Shown here piece after piece: positions 43,341 to 55,185 of a stretch of DNA of 64,000 nt; within the stretch, counting starts at the first letter, position 1, and each line of letters starts with the position of its first letter. A program made the position numbers and the translations under genes. Under the pieces are notes generated by a model. That model ran no database searches. It saw only the letters and a program-made list of their open reading frames with translations, and was not told the DNA's origin. Source of the stretch: Trachythela sp. YZ-2020 (taxonomy: Eukaryota > Cnidaria > Anthozoa > Malacalcyonacea > Clavulariidae); the NCBI GenBank assembly GCA_016169945.1, contig JADLSH010000170.1, positions 1,240,001 through 1,304,000 of the forward strand, read 5' to 3'.

Positions 43341-43809
43341 TATAGTGAAAACTTTTTTAAAAAATCGTTTTAACAAAACGCGAACAAGAATTTAACTTGA
43401 TTTTTCCTTTTTAAGAAAAAGCAATAGTCACGTTTTTATGGAAGATAACGTATCCACCTTTTAAAAAATTCGAAGAGAAATTTAGATCAAATCAAACAGT
43501 TAACAAACACGTTAAAAATCTAGCATATAGTGAAAATTTTTTAACAACCGTTTTCACAAAACTATATATAGGGTGTTTTCACATGACGTCACAAATTTAT
43601 TCAAATTTCCGTCGGCCATATTGGTGTCGCATTACAAATGTAAATTATAGTATTTTTATTGTGTTCTGATGCGTTTAATCCCATATGTCGCATGATATTG
43701 ATACAAAAACAGAAGTTAACAATTAAACATCACAAGAAACAGAATTCCATACTGTTACTCCTAGAGTAAGAAGTATGTTACTTCTAAGAGCTAGAACAAC
43801 ATGTAAAAC

Positions 43810-45100
43810 GCCGATATTTGGAGAAAATATCTGTGGTAGAAATCGATCCTGCCACTCTGGTAGATGAGCCGTTGGATCCAGAATGTTTACCACCGATAGA
43901 AGCTACAGATCTTCTTTGTTGTCTTGTTATCTATACTAGTTTTTATACAGGGCAACATTCGCAAGGTTCGACATTCGCAACATATGAATGAGAGCCCTTG
44001 TCCAATATGGATTATAACAACCAAAGAGGGGATGGTTTTATCTGCGCATTGCCTTGGTTGTAAAGCAGGACTAGCCGAGACTTGCTCCCACATTGCAAGC
44101 ATATTATTTTATATAGAAGCTTGGACAAGAATCAATGGTAAGTTAGCATGCACCCAAGTAAAATGCACTTGGCTCCTACCAACATACGTAAACGAGGTTC
44201 CTTATGCTAAAGTTAAATACATACATTTCAAATGAGCTAAAAAATTGAAGGACGATTTCGATGTTAATGTTGAAGAACTAACAAGCCCATCTTCAACACC
44301 AAAGGAGACATTTAAGAAGTCGAAGTTTCCAACTGCACCAACACCAACTGAAGATGATTTGAAAACGTTGTTTGCAAAACTGAACGAATGTAAAATCAAA
44401 CCAGTGGCCTTGAGTTTAGTGGAACCATATTCTCAGCAATTTCTCTTGAAAAGTCGAGATATCCAAACAGTCTGTGACCTGTTTGATCCATCTTATGTCA
44501 AACTTACTTATCCAGAATTGTTACAAAAGTGTGCAGAAATTGACATCACTCTTTCAGACACAGAGCGAGACTTGATTGAAAAGGACACTCGTACTCAGGC
44601 AAAAGGTACTGCTTTTTTTAGGCATAGGGCCGGACATATTGGTGCTTCTCAAAGTTATGCTGCATCTCACACAAACCCAGCAATGCCATCACAGTCTTAA
44701 TCAAGTCAATTTGCTACCCACAATTATACAAATTTACCAGTGAAGCTACATCTTATGGTTGCAAGAATGAAAGTGCTGCAATAGTTGCATATGCAAATGT
44801 TATGTCACAGAAACAAAGATTTTAAAATTACTTATTGTGGTATAATTGACAAGGATCATCCATGGATACATGCTACTCCTGATTTCATGCCATCATGCTC
44901 ATGTTGTGGTAATGGATGTGGTAATGGATGTGGTGAAGTAAAGTACCCATTCTCCCTTCAGAATTGGGATTTTGATGATTATGTCAAAAAGAATAATTCT
45001 TGCCTTGAAAAATTAAATGGTATTTGTACTATTATCAAGTACAACAACAAATGTTTGTTACTGGTTGTGACTATTGTGACTGTTGTGTGTGCCTTTAACA
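43810..45100 (+). pseudogene. SWIM + YqaJ nuclease gene, N-terminal part
   Basis: An open segment from 43810 reads YLEKISVVEIDPATLVDEPL and ECLPPIEATDLLCCL; after a shift near 43960 the frame 43924-44235 has a SWIM finger LSAHCLGCKAGLAETCSHIA. The frame 44245-44700 continues with KPVALSLVEPYSQQFL and FFRHRAGHIGAS...SHTNPAMPS. The next frame, to 45100, carries WIHATPDFMPSCSCCGNGCG and GCGEVKYP: the Asp and Glu-x-Lys of a YqaJ/lambda-exonuclease active site. A 12-bp duplication (TGGTAATGGATG) has expanded the Cys/Gly loop. YQVQQQMFVTG-like residues end the nuclease in another frame. Stops at 44233 and several shifts show decay. The gene continues at 47154. Confidence 0.8.
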
Positions 45101-45108
45101 GTAACAAC

Positions 45109-47153
45109 CACTGATCTAATAATAGACTGGATATAGCTTCTATAGGTGGCAAAAGTGAAGCCACATTATATATGCGAAAATCACTTCCGGGGATACAAAT
45201 TTGTATAGAAATGTATGGCGGACGAAAGTGAATTTTCGCAAATTTAAGACACTTCGCGATCTTGTACTAACCTCATCGTTCTACCATGGATAAAAGATGT
45301 TATGTTAATGCTTTTAAAACTAAAATTATCTAGATTGCTCTAAAATAGCGGCATTTGTGTTCGTTCAAAGTTGTCCTTGCGGGAATAATATTTTATCGCC
45401 ACGATCATATGAGAAGACAATTTCTAGTTTGCTTTCCAAATATGGAGGCAGAATAAGATCTACTCTACTCAAAAATACCTTGAAAGGAAAGTAAATAATT
45501 TTGTTTTATCATATATGTTTAATCTTGATCAACAAGAGGTTTTTAATTCCCCCAAATTACCAAGCCTTACAAATATACTTTTCAGTCTGTATAGATATTT
45601 GTACATATTTAGTTGTTTACAGTACTTGTTTTCATTTATTATACTTAACTGGGTGGCAACCCAAATATAGCCTTTATACACCACGTATATTTACCATTTA
45701 ATCCATGAATGATGGATTGCCATGCCTGTAAGATATGGTCCACTCTTGCCCACTCATTAGGAATTGAAATCGGTCAAGTTTGGTATAGAGAATATTCAAA
45801 ACGAATACTCATAAGTCATAACTATTCATTTCTTAAGAAGGACCTTGGCCAATTACTGGAGAAACAGTCCCTTGAAATTTTTATCCCCCATTTACACGAA
45901 CCCGAGTTGGAAGACCACATCTTCAACCCGGGTTGGAAGACCCTGTGGGGCTTCTTTTTATTGCATTCACATTATAACCCGGGTTGGCTGCAACACTGGA
46001 GTCTGGATATTTGTTTTCAACGCAGACCAGCTTGAACCAACCCTGGTTGACATTCAATTGAGGTTGTGTTATTTTTCTGTTCATAACTCTTTCATTACAC
46101 ACTATTTTGCTGATACACATGTGTCGAACCTTTCTACCATCCACCTTGTCAGCCTGGTGTCCATGATCAGTTGTGCTGTTTTGACATTGTCAAGAAGGGA
46201 GCTGATATAATACGGTGTCAGTACATCTTTGCAATCAGTAAACTGATTTGCATACATACAGCACCCAAACTGACAAAACACATGAAGAAAGATCCAGACT
46301 ATTTTGCATCAGTAACCATGACTTGGTCATGACAGCTGGACCAAATGGAAACAAGGCTCAAGTGTATAAATGGGGCATTAAACAGTAGTGTTTCTTTTGC
46401 AAACTGCAGGCAAATGCTGGGAGTTGGTGGAAATAACTGGAAAATTGGTTATTTTTACAATAACAAATATCTTTTAAGCAAATTTTTATATTAAAAAAAT
46501 AATGAACAACACACTCTGCATTTAAGATCAATTTCATGGTTGCAAGTTCAAAATTCGGCTGCATTATAAACATAGATTCACTCCGCAAAAGGCTATATTT
46601 GGGCAGGCTTCCAGTTTTATAGTATAAATCAAAACAAGTACTATTATTCTATTAAACGTGTCAAATATCTATACAGGCTTGGTCATTTGAGGGAATTGTA
46701 AACCTCTTGTTGATCAAGATTAAACATATATGATAAAACAAAATTACTTACTTTCCTTTCAAGGTATTTTTGAGTAGAGTGGATCTTATTCTGCCTCCAT
46801 ATTTGGAAAGCAAACTAGAAATTGTCTTCTCATATGATCGTGGCGATAAAATATTATTCCCGCAAGGACAACTTTGAACGAACACAAATGCCGATATTTT
46901 AGAGCAATCTAGATAATTTTAGTTTTAAAAGCATTAACATAACATCTTTTATCCATGGTAGAACGATGAGGTTAGTACAAGATCGCGAAGTGTCTTAAAT
47001 TTGCGAAAATTCACGTTCGTTCACGTTGTCCGCCATACATTTCTATACAAATTTGTATCACTCCGTGGTCCCCGGAAGTGATTTTCGCATATATAATGTG
47101 GCTTCACTTTTGCCACCTATAGAAGCTATATCCAGTCTATTATTAGATCAGTG
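45109..47153. mobile_element. 2.0 kb DNA element with ~430-bp TIRs and 8-bp duplication
   Basis: Ends start CACTGATCTAATAATAGACT and are exact complements over long stretches (left to ~45537, right from ~46695). Flanks are GTAACAAC at 45101-45108 and GTAACAAC at 47154-47161, a perfect 8-bp duplication. The interior (1.15 kb) has no recognised coding region; it contains CCCGGGTTGG/CCCGAGTTGG repeats near 45900-46050. An 8-bp duplication fits hAT or P superfamilies, but the CACTG start and lack of transposase leave this open. It interrupts the YqaJ gene. Confidence 0.9.
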
Positions 47154-47450
47154 GTAACAACCAACCAATGTTTTTCCTTGAACGTATATACAAGGATCCC
47201 TGCCACTGGGAATCAGTTCTTCCCAAGTTAACTAAAGTGTGGAAAACATGCATCTTGGTAGGTGGTATACAAGAAAGCAGGATGTAGATGGTATCTTGTA
47301 TTCTACAAGAGAATGCCCAACAATAGTAAGAGCACATGGATTTGTAACAATTGCAAAGTGAAATTACGACCCAAATCGACTGTGTGTATGCCTACCACAA
47401 GTTCTTTTTGTGATTATGTACTTAGTTGTGACAATAATCAGGACCCTAAC
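47154..47450 (+). pseudogene. YqaJ gene continuation with PHD-like segment
   Basis: After the inserted element the same protein resumes: MFFLERIYKDPCHWESVLP and KLTKVWKTCIL, the family's segment just after the nuclease, then GRWYTRKQDVDG-like residues. The frame 47262 onward gives SKSTWICNNCKVKLR, the end of a PHD-type finger (W-x-C-x2-C). The middle of the finger is degraded. Confidence 0.6.
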
Positions 47451-47454
47451 ATGT

Positions 47455-48243
47455 CTTCAACTTCCAGTTGTAATCCAACAACTATGGCTAGTAGTTCAAC
47501 CACTGACTTGACAACTGATCAGCTTATATCTTCCTCATTAGCAGCAAATCCTGCTGTAATTATCAGTTCAACACCATGTACTGATACAGCTATCAAAAAC
47601 AAATTGACCGCTACCTTCACCCCTTCTGAACATTTAGAAGATGACAGCAATGACTTTGAAAGTGATGATGACTTAGAAATTACATATGTAACTGTGGAAA
47701 GTACCAATCGACTGGAGTCCCTTGGAAATTTAATTAAAAATGATTATGATATAATTTTATCACTGTCTGGTTGGTTGGACTGCAAAATTATTCAGGCAGC
47801 TCATATTTGCCTTAAGAAAGTAAATCCCATTGATAGAAGGCTTTCAAATAACTACACTTGGCCCTGCAAGAAATTTTGATATGTCAAGTGAATTTGTCCA
47901 AATCTTACATACTGGAAGGTCGCATTGCATTGGGTTTGTGTTAGTTCTATCAACTGTGAACCTGGATTTGTTAATTTATATGAGTCTATACTATGACATT
48001 ATTGAGAATGAAGTGGAGCAGCAGGTGAAAAGTCTACTCAATGATAGTTACCTTGGAATTACTAATGTATCAGTACAACAGCAATTGAATGGTAGTGACT
48101 GTGGTGTATTTGCCATTGCCTTTGCAACATGCCTTGTTCATAGCATTGACCCACAAAAAATCATGTTTGACATTCCACAAATGCGGCCACATTTACATGA
48201 TTGTCTTAAAGCTGGTGACATTACACTTTTCCCACATTTCTAA
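47455..48243 (+). pseudogene. Ulp1/SENP-like (C48) protease domain, frameshifted
   Basis: A Ser/Thr-rich, acidic linker (47455-47700) leads into LSGWLDCKIIQAAHICLKK, then a shift near 47830 into the frame 47830-48243: GFQITTLGPARNF, HTGRSH (catalytic His region; the expected W is lost in a further shift near 47930), then NDSYLGITNVSVQQQLNGSD and CGVFAIAFAT. The QQ...NGSDCGVFA block is the Gln-Cys part of the Ulp1 active site, at about 48078-48115. The gene ends at 48243. Same strand and contiguous with the SWIM-YqaJ-PHD part, so probably one protein or one element. Confidence 0.65.
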
Positions 48244-48520
48244 ACATAGTTATAATTGTAAATGTAAATCTTATGTTTTCATTAAACCCTTTTTCTCATA
48301 ACTTATATTTTGTTAAAAATACAGTACTCTAATGTTATATTATGCTATTCTCACTGCTATTAACATAAATGTACACAACACACAAGTTGATGTGCATGTG
48401 AGTCAGTGACAACCATAAAAATAATGTATATACTAGAATGTTTACTTGATCACAAATCATGTCTCCACTTTTCATTTGACTGAGCAACTAAATCTATAAG
48501 CTATTTGCTAATGGGTATAC

Positions 48521-48711
48521 TGTGGAAAGATAAGTACTAATATAGCGTTATGAGCGTATAACATTAAGTACGAACTGTTACAGTTGGTCAGCGGACCGTG
48601 GACATGAGCAATAAAACAATACGTACTTTGCACGTTGTTAACTTGTTATAAGTGTTAATATATATCCTCGAATATAGTACAAATATAAAATGGTCCTCGT
48701 CTTATCTGACA
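48521..48711 (+). repeat. BEL 5' LTR (~191 bp)
   Basis: Starts TGTGGAAAGATAAG and ends CTTATCTGACA, so the ends form a short inverted repeat (TGT...ACA) as expected of an LTR. AATAAAAC near 48609 may be the polyadenylation signal. Followed 5 bp later by the primer-binding site. The partner LTR is beyond the window. Confidence 0.7.
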
Positions 48712-48716
48712 TAATA

Positions 48717-48732
48717 TGGTGCCGTGACCAGG
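48717..48732 (+). promoter_or_regulatory. BEL primer-binding site
   Basis: TGGTGCCGTGACCAGG directly downstream of the LTR. TGGTGCCGTGACC-type sites are typical of BEL/Pao elements. Confidence 0.7.
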
Positions 48733-48743
48733 ATTAATTCAAA

Positions 48744-49902
48744 ATGGAAAAACAACCGGAATCCTTACCAAGACTTCAAGCATCGAGAGCGGGCTACAGA
48801 GCACATTTAACACAAACTATAAAAAAAGCAACAAATATTTTACAAAAGGAAGCACTTACGGATGTTGATATTGTATCTCTAACACGAATTACCGAGCAAC
48901 TATCACAGAAAAAGTCGAAACTACAAGAATTAGATGAGAAAATCGTGGCATCTGTCAGAACTAGAGAAGGAAATCTTTCAAACCGAAGATATTCAAGAAG
49001 AAATTGACAAATTATCAGCTCAGATAAGTAACAGTATTAAACAGTTTTCATCTATTAAATTGTCCCCAAGTACCACCAATGTTACCCCTGAAGTAACCCC
49101 AGTCAATTCTGAAAATACTACCACCCAAAGTCCACGAGCATCAGAAAACACTGGCACTGAAACAAGCATAGCTACACCTAATGAAACAGTTCAACAAGAT
49201 AACCATGATTCCCCTTTGAACACACAAGCACAACAATTCAATATTCCATCAACTACACCTGTCATATCCACCCCATCATCACAAGTTCATATACCGACCC
49301 CCTCCAGTCATGTGAGTCGTCTACCAAAACTGCACCTTCCCACATTTTCTGGCAACCCCCTAGAATGGCTTACATTTTGGGACTCGTTTAATGTGGCTGT
49401 TAGCTCAAACCCCAGTCTCGAAGGCGTTCAAAAGTTTAACTATCTAAGGGCACAACTGTCTGGAGATACAGCCAGAGTTATTGCTGGTTTCCCACTCACC
49501 AACACCAACTACGCACAGGCAATTGACCTCCTAAAAACCCGTTTCGGAGAACCACAAAAAATTATCACTACCCATATGCAGGCCCTACTAAACTTACCCA
49601 ACCCCACCAATGAGCTATCTAGTCTGAGAACATTTTATGATTTCATGGAAACTCATATCAGGGGACTTACATCTCTTGGTAAGTCTCAGGAGTCGTATGG
49701 TGATCTTCTTGTTCCTATAACCCTTGGCAAACTACCCAATGAGCTTCGACAAAACCTGGCTCGTGAACACAGCAGCCCAGAGTGGACTTTCCCACAACTA
49801 AGAGAGGCTATCTATAAAGAAATTAAAATTCTTGAAGCTGGAATTCATCTTCAATCAGATAACAGCATCAGAACCAACCCATTCCCCTCCTCAACTGCAT
49901 GA
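48744..49902 (+). CDS. BEL Gag
   Basis: The Met at 48744 lies 12 bp after the PBS. The first frame (to ~48960) is a helical N-terminus; one frameshift near 48965 joins it to 48934-49902. The second frame holds a Thr/Pro/Ser-rich linker and the DUF1759 Gag core: LPKLHLPTFSGNPLEWLTFW, FNYLRAQLSGDTARVIAGF, YAQAIDLLKTRFG and LPNELRQNLAREH. It ends at 49902 where another shift leads to the zinc knuckles. Apart from two shifts it is well preserved. Confidence 0.85.
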
Positions 49903-50540
49903 TTTCTTACCCAGCAACACCTTCCTGCCAGAAGACACCCACTGCCATGGAATCAACCATCTGTTTATCCAAAACCAAAGAAATGTGTATATTGCCAGAA
50001 ACCACACTCACCGAACGACTGCAAAGTGATTACAGACTGTACAAAACGCTGGACAACTGTGAAGGAAGAAAAACTTTGCTTCAACTGTTTGGGTCATCAC
50101 AAATCCTCTGCATGCCAATCGAAGAACCGCTGTCGCAAGTGTAAAGGCAAACATCACACCAGTCTTTGTACAGCTGAACCTGTGAAACCACCACCACCTT
50201 CGACATTTGCACCACCTCCACCATCCACACTTCCTGCATCACATGTGTTACCTACCGCACCTGCACCACCCACCTCACCCTCGCCATCAACTCGACTGAA
50301 TGTAACAACTCCCTACAATGATGTCCATTCTACCCCAGATCCCACCACTTGTTTGTCCACCTCCAACAACACGGTAACCCTCCTCAAAACTGCCATAGCA
50401 ACAGTAGGCGCACAACACACCTATTGTACAGCCAACATCCTCTTCGACGAAGGCGCACAAAGATCATTTATCACCAAAGATTTGGCAGCCCAACTGCACA
50501 TACAACATACAACATTCAAAGCTTACGGTATATCAGGCAA
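49900..50540 (+). pseudogene. BEL nucleocapsid knuckles and protease (cut by LINE)
   Basis: CVYCQKPHSPNDC (near 49985) sits in a different frame from the main one, 50026-50540, which carries CFNCLGHHKSSAC and CRKCKGKHHTSLC, a Pro/Ser/Thr linker, then ANILFDEGAQRSFITKDLA, the DUF1758-type protease with its active-site D-E-G. At AYGISG (about 50540) the BEL sequence is replaced by LINE RT; the apparent ORF to 50655 is a chimera. Confidence 0.8.
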
Positions 50541-51634
50541 TGCTTACCAATGGTTCAACGACTATTTACGTGGACGTACCCAACGTGTTGTTCTCGAGGG
50601 TGTTGCTTCCAAATGGTCTCCAGTTACCTCTGGTGTGCCACAGGGAGTATCTTAGGTCCTATGCTTTTCCTCCTGTTCATCAATGATCTCCCGGATGCAA
50701 TACCTCCTGCAACATCAACTGGTCTATATGCTGACGACACAAAGCTGTACAAGGCAATAACATCTTGCCAAGATTGTGATCATTTACAAGAAGCTTTGTC
50801 CCGTGCTGATGATTGGAGTGAGGTATCCAACATTAACTTTAACGTGTCGAAATGTAAAGTCCTGACAATATCCCGTCGCAAGAGTCAGTTGATAACAAAT
50901 TAACATCTTAGCTCAGTTGAATTGACACGCGTCGATCATGAAGTAGATCTAGGGATTACTGTCACCAGTAATCTCACCTGGAATATGCACATCACAGAAT
51001 TGTGGCCAAGGCGAATAAAATGCTGGGATTATTACGGAGAACGTGTCCGATGTTAAAAAATTGTGATGCTCGAAGAACTTTATATCTCTCGCTCGTAAAA
51101 TCCCAGGTATCGTATGCTACAGAGGTCTGGTCACCGTCTCAGTCCATTAACAAAGGCAACTTGGAAAGAATTCAAAGACGAGCCACAAGATGGATCCTCC
51201 AAGTTAAGAAAGGTGACATCTCGTATAAAGATCGTTTGCTGGCCCTCAACTTTCTGCCATTATCGTATGATCGAGAGATTAAGGACTTGACATTTTTCTT
51301 CAAAGCACTGCATGGATATTATGATTTGAATGTTTTTAATTATGTGTCGTTTGTCAGTCATAATCGTACTCGTAATTGTGAAAACCCTTCCCTCATGCTT
51401 AAAGTCCCGTCGTGTAAAACATGTACTTTTCAGTCCTCTTTCTTCAATCGTATCGTCCCTCTCTGGAACTGTGTGTGTAAAACAGCTTCACCTGCTGACC
51501 TTCGGAGTATATCTATGTTTAAAATATTTTTGTCAAGAACGTACCTAAACTTACTTAAATCTTTTTATGATGTAGAAATTAACTGTACCTGGTCATTGCA
51601 TCAAACTTGTTCATGTCATAGACTTAGGGATTAG
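50541..51634 (+). pseudogene. LINE RT C-terminal half
   Basis: First frame: YQWFNDYLRGRTQRVVLEG and SGVPQG; shift near 50650 into SILGPMLFLLFINDLPDAI, the catalytic LYADDTKLYKAI (~50725) and WSEVSNINFNVSKCK; stop near 50902. A third frame from ~51002 (210 aa) has ANKMLGLLRRTC, SYATEVWSPSQSINKGNLE and IQRRATRWIL, then the tail. The YADD catalytic residues are intact; the gene is frameshifted. Confidence 0.85.
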
Positions 51635-51992
51635 TATTGGAAAAAAACATATGCACATTGTTTTATTATTATTCTCAATATCTCGAATCTCTTACATTCT
51701 TAGTTGAGTTTTTATTCGGTCTTTCAATATCTTATTTTATTATATTTATATTATTTGAGCGTTTTAAAGTGATTACGACTTACGGTTTGAATTAGTGCAG
51801 CTCAACGAGCAATTGGCATATGTTTTTTGTTTGTTTTTTTTACGAGTATTATTATCGTGTATATGTATTTTAAGTACTGTTATGTATTTTAGTATCTATA
51901 TGATTTGAATCGGGGGAGTGCCTCGCATGGGACCTCGAGTCCCGTTCGCTCTCTTACCATTTGGGCTTTGTCCAATAAATCAATTAAATAAA
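50541..51992 (+). mobile_element. 5'-truncated LINE inserted in BEL
   Basis: Starts inside an RT domain, includes the C-terminal tail and a 3' region ending AATAAATCAATTAAATAAAT. The 3' GC block near 51910-51955 (GAGTGCCTCGCATGGGACCT) is typical of this LINE type. BEL coding resumes right after it at about 51993 (the protease continues with LSAFGAQTSAAQTLESTIV). Confidence 0.85.
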
Positions 51993-51999
51993 TAACCCA

Positions 52000-52556
52000 C
52001 GGGAAAGGAAGTCACCAGTTTATCAGCCTTTGGTGCCCAAACATCAGCTGCACAAACCTTAGAATCCACCATTGTTAATGTGAAGACAAACCGCAACGAA
52101 GAAATTCCACTACAGGTCCTCATTGTTTAAAATATTGCAACGCCCCTTCAACTTCGTTCCCATGATGACATCAGCACCCTTCCATATTTAAGAGAACTCC
52201 CTCTCGCACATCCTGTGACTAGCAATGAGAACTTTCAAATTTCACTCCTAGTTGGCGCAGACCATTGTTGGGATCTCATTGAAGATCAAGTCATCCGTGG
52301 CAACGGTCCAACAGCTATGCAGTCTAAGATTGGCTACCTACTATCAGGTCCACTACCAATCCCTCACTCAGTTAACAAAGTCGCCAACTTTCTCACCCTT
52401 TCCATTTCACCCATGCAAGATGATGACCTCCAAAGATTTTGGTTGCTAGAATCAATAGGTATCACTCCACCAACTGATGAAGACCCATATAAACAGTTTC
52501 TTGAAGATTACCAATGTTCGTCTATCACTCGTGAAGCCAGTGGCGGTTACAATGCA
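52000..52556 (+). pseudogene. BEL protease end and RT entry region
   Basis: Continues the BEL ORF after the LINE: FGAQTSAAQTLESTI, a stop near 52128, then 52215-52556 with ISLLVGADHCWDLIEDQVI, AMQSKIGYLLSGPLP and FWLLESIGI, the standard BEL segment between protease and RT. At 52557 it is interrupted by the Academ-like element (the coding would resume with FPWKKEHPPLP at about 59205). Confidence 0.8.
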
Positions 52557-52899
52557 GTAGTCCGTGGCACGAAATCCGTAGGTGGTTATTGAAGTCCTCA
52601 CTCGTTCGGATTATGGAAACTGTTTTGATACATAAAGTTTATATACTTGTTATGCGTAATTCAAAATGTTTTCAATCGTAACGCATCGCTAAATGCCAAA
52701 ACAAGGGCAAGTATCTTTCCACTTTTTTCAATCGCTCCGGAAAATATTTAGATCAGTGTTCGATTTCTACTAACCCTCTGATTGGTTAAGACCATATTTT
52801 TCCGGCAAAAATTTATTCTCGCAAAATAATTCCCGCAATTTCGAAGAAACAACATGGCGAAAGAATGTGTTTTTACCGAACAAAACATTGTATTTATTT

Positions 52900-53219
52900 A
52901 AAAACTATGGAGTGCTGTATACATTCTGAAAAGGGTAGTGATATAAACGATAAAGTTATCCAAGTTAGTTCAAAATCTGGCGAAACAATTCTGTATTATG
53001 CCGAAGAATGGATGAAAACACTACGAGATGAGTATGGACGATCATATGCTGTTATTGCAACTAAACTTGTTAACAACGTTTTGGGGGATGACCAGGTATT
53101 TCCTGCATTGTGTGGTTACCATCGAAAGTGTTATCAGGCTTTTACGAATAAGAAAAATCTTGAATCGTCAAAGAAAAAGAGTTTTCAGTCATCAGAAGAT
53201 GAAAATCAAAGCATTCCCA
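52900..53219 (+). pseudogene. Academ-like gene, N-terminal exon
   Basis: The frame with IHSEKGSDINDKVIQVSSKS, then EEWMKTLRDEYGRSYAVIA and FPALCGYHRKCYQAFTNKKN, is the usual N-terminal Cys/His region of this transposon family. A GTATAG donor follows GCATTCCCAG at 53220. The natural start Met probably lies upstream (ATGGCGAAAG at 52855) in another frame, implying a small shift. Confidence 0.65.
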
Positions 53220-53847
53220 GGTATAGTGTATTTACCGATTACTGGATTAGCGCTGGTTTTTAAACTTTTAGTGAATATTTAATAAATAACGTTTTTGTTT
53301 GTGAAAACGATAGTTCGCAATCTTTGTGGTTCGATAAAGTAACCTTAAGACCATTAATTAATATTGTTTACCGTTTATTTTAGTTTTATTTTGCTTTGCT
53401 TTTGCATGGAATATATTGATGTCAGGAGATAATACAGTAAACATACAAATTCACATGTAGAATGGTATTAAGACTGTCAGCCCATAGTGAGGGCTTAAGC
53501 TAATAAACAAGTTAGTATTTTGTAAATACTATATGGATGTTATGTAGATATTATCAATTTTTGGTATGTGCTATTTTACAATTCATGTTCTGGTTTAGTA
53601 TATAAATAGTCCACTCCTAGACTTACTCCAAGTCCCTATTTATTTGGTCCACTATAGTTCATTAGTTGGAATATCGGACATGGTAAAAATGATGAAAAAA
53701 ATTTGTTTAGTTTTCTCATTTTAATTGTAGTAAATCTGTAAATTTCATTATCTGTTCAGTTTTATTTGTTTTGTTTTTATTTTACTCTATTTTGAAGTAA
53801 TTTGTTCATATTTATGTTATACTCAAATTTTACGATAGTTTTATTAG

Positions 53848-54009
53848 CAATAGACCATACCCATTATGACGTTTCATGGCATGATTTAACTACTAAGACC
53901 AGAATGTTTTGCTCGCTTCTTGGTTAGAAAGCCAGAAAATACTGGCAAAGCATCCTGGTCTTAGTAGTTAAATTATGACATGAAACGTAATAATGGGTAA
54001 GGTCTATTG
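53848..54009. mobile_element. 162-bp fold-back MITE in an intron
   Basis: Arms of about 55 bp: CAATAGACCATACCCATTAT at the left pairs with AATGGGTAAGGTCTATTG at the right, and TTTAACTACTAAGACCAG pairs with CTGGTCTTAGTAGTTAAA. The loop is ~45 bp. No definite duplication. It lies in the first intron of the Academ-like gene. Confidence 0.85.
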
Positions 54010-54188
54010 TATTGTGTCTGGCTTACTTCCAGGTTCCATGTTGACAATTCCCTCCGCATGCTACGTCGGAGTACAAAAGTACAAAAGTTCTTCGGTTGAA
54101 AATGCCCCCCCCCCATTTCATTTTATACGTTTTTGCTCACCATCTTCCGGTGAGGTCCTTTTTCTTGCCTCCTACACTGCTGAATTAG

Positions 54189-55185
54189 TAAAAAGGTCTG
54201 GTGTTTCAGAAAGAAGACAAGACAAAGTCAAGGTTCTGTGAGCGGTATTGTTAAAGCAACAGTGCCACTGTTTGGAAAAAAATGCATTATCTGCCAAAAA
54301 GAAAAATACAAGAAAGATAGTGCAACAGGTACTGCATTATTGCATGTGTAAAGGTAGAATAAACAGTATCTTAATTACATTTCTGACTATCCTTTTTTCA
54401 CCTATAAGATTATATATTTTGTTCCTGATTAACCCATCAAGCTGCAGAGCTTCCCCATTGACGAATAAAATCGTCTGGCGTTAGACAAGTAAAAAAAATA
54501 AGTAGGGCGCACTGGGGCGCATTGAGGCTCAATGGGTTGAATGTCATTTCTTTTTATTTGCACTTATATCATATGTTTGATATCAATAGTTTTTTGTCGT
54601 AGGGGCTTATAAGCCTGAGCCGTTGACTAAGTGTATGTCATCAAGCGCAGAAAGTGCTATCAAGTTTGCTGCTCGGAAGAAACAGGATGAGCAAGTGCTG
54701 CTAGTTGTTGAAGGAGAGGATTTAACCGCAAGAGAAGCCCAATATCACCATTCCTGCTTTAGAACGTTCACATATATACCAGTAGAGCGCGATATGTCAA
54801 CTGGTGGTGCTTATTCGAAATTCTGTAGTGAAATAATTCAGGAGCGTATCATTAAGGGGGGTGAAGTAATAAAGATCTCCAAATTGGCTGAAATTTACAG
54901 CAGCTATTTACGGCCAGATGCAGATACAGACGCGCGTTATTTTTCTAATTGGAACTTGAAGGAAATTGAAAAAACATTCCCCAGTTTGATGTATATTAAA
55001 GTTAAAGACATTGCTAACTGCGAGCTTGTTTGCAGTCACGAGCAAAATGCTATGTTTATGGCCCCTGTATCAACAGAGGAATCGAGTGACGAAGATGAAG
55101 TACACGCCATGGGGAACTTAGAACACAATGAGCAGCGAGACTTATACCTCGCGTCGCAAATTGTGCCATTGAAATGTCTCCACGA
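54189..55185 (+). CDS. Academ-like gene, exons 2-3
   Basis: Exon 2 (about 54189-54328) encodes VKATVPLFGKKCIICQKEKY and ends ACAG|GTACTG. Exon 3 starts at 54603 after TTTTTGTCGTAG and continues in frame with YKPEPLTKCMSSSAESAIKF, LLVVEGEDLTAREAQYHHSC and IIKGGEVIKISKLAEIYSSY. A single shift near 55180 moves to the frame of the next segment. The CIICQKEKY...C arrangement is a zinc-binding motif typical of the family. The exon 2 acceptor is approximate. Confidence 0.7.

Noticed and set aside
45709..46210. ORFs inside the 8-bp-duplication element
   Set aside because: No recognisable domain, overlapping frames and repeated CCCGGGTTGG motifs; treated as non-coding interior.
50349..50655. Possible fusion protein of BEL protease and LINE RT
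   Set aside because: The BEL frame simply runs into an inserted LINE; BEL coding resumes after the LINE at about 51993.
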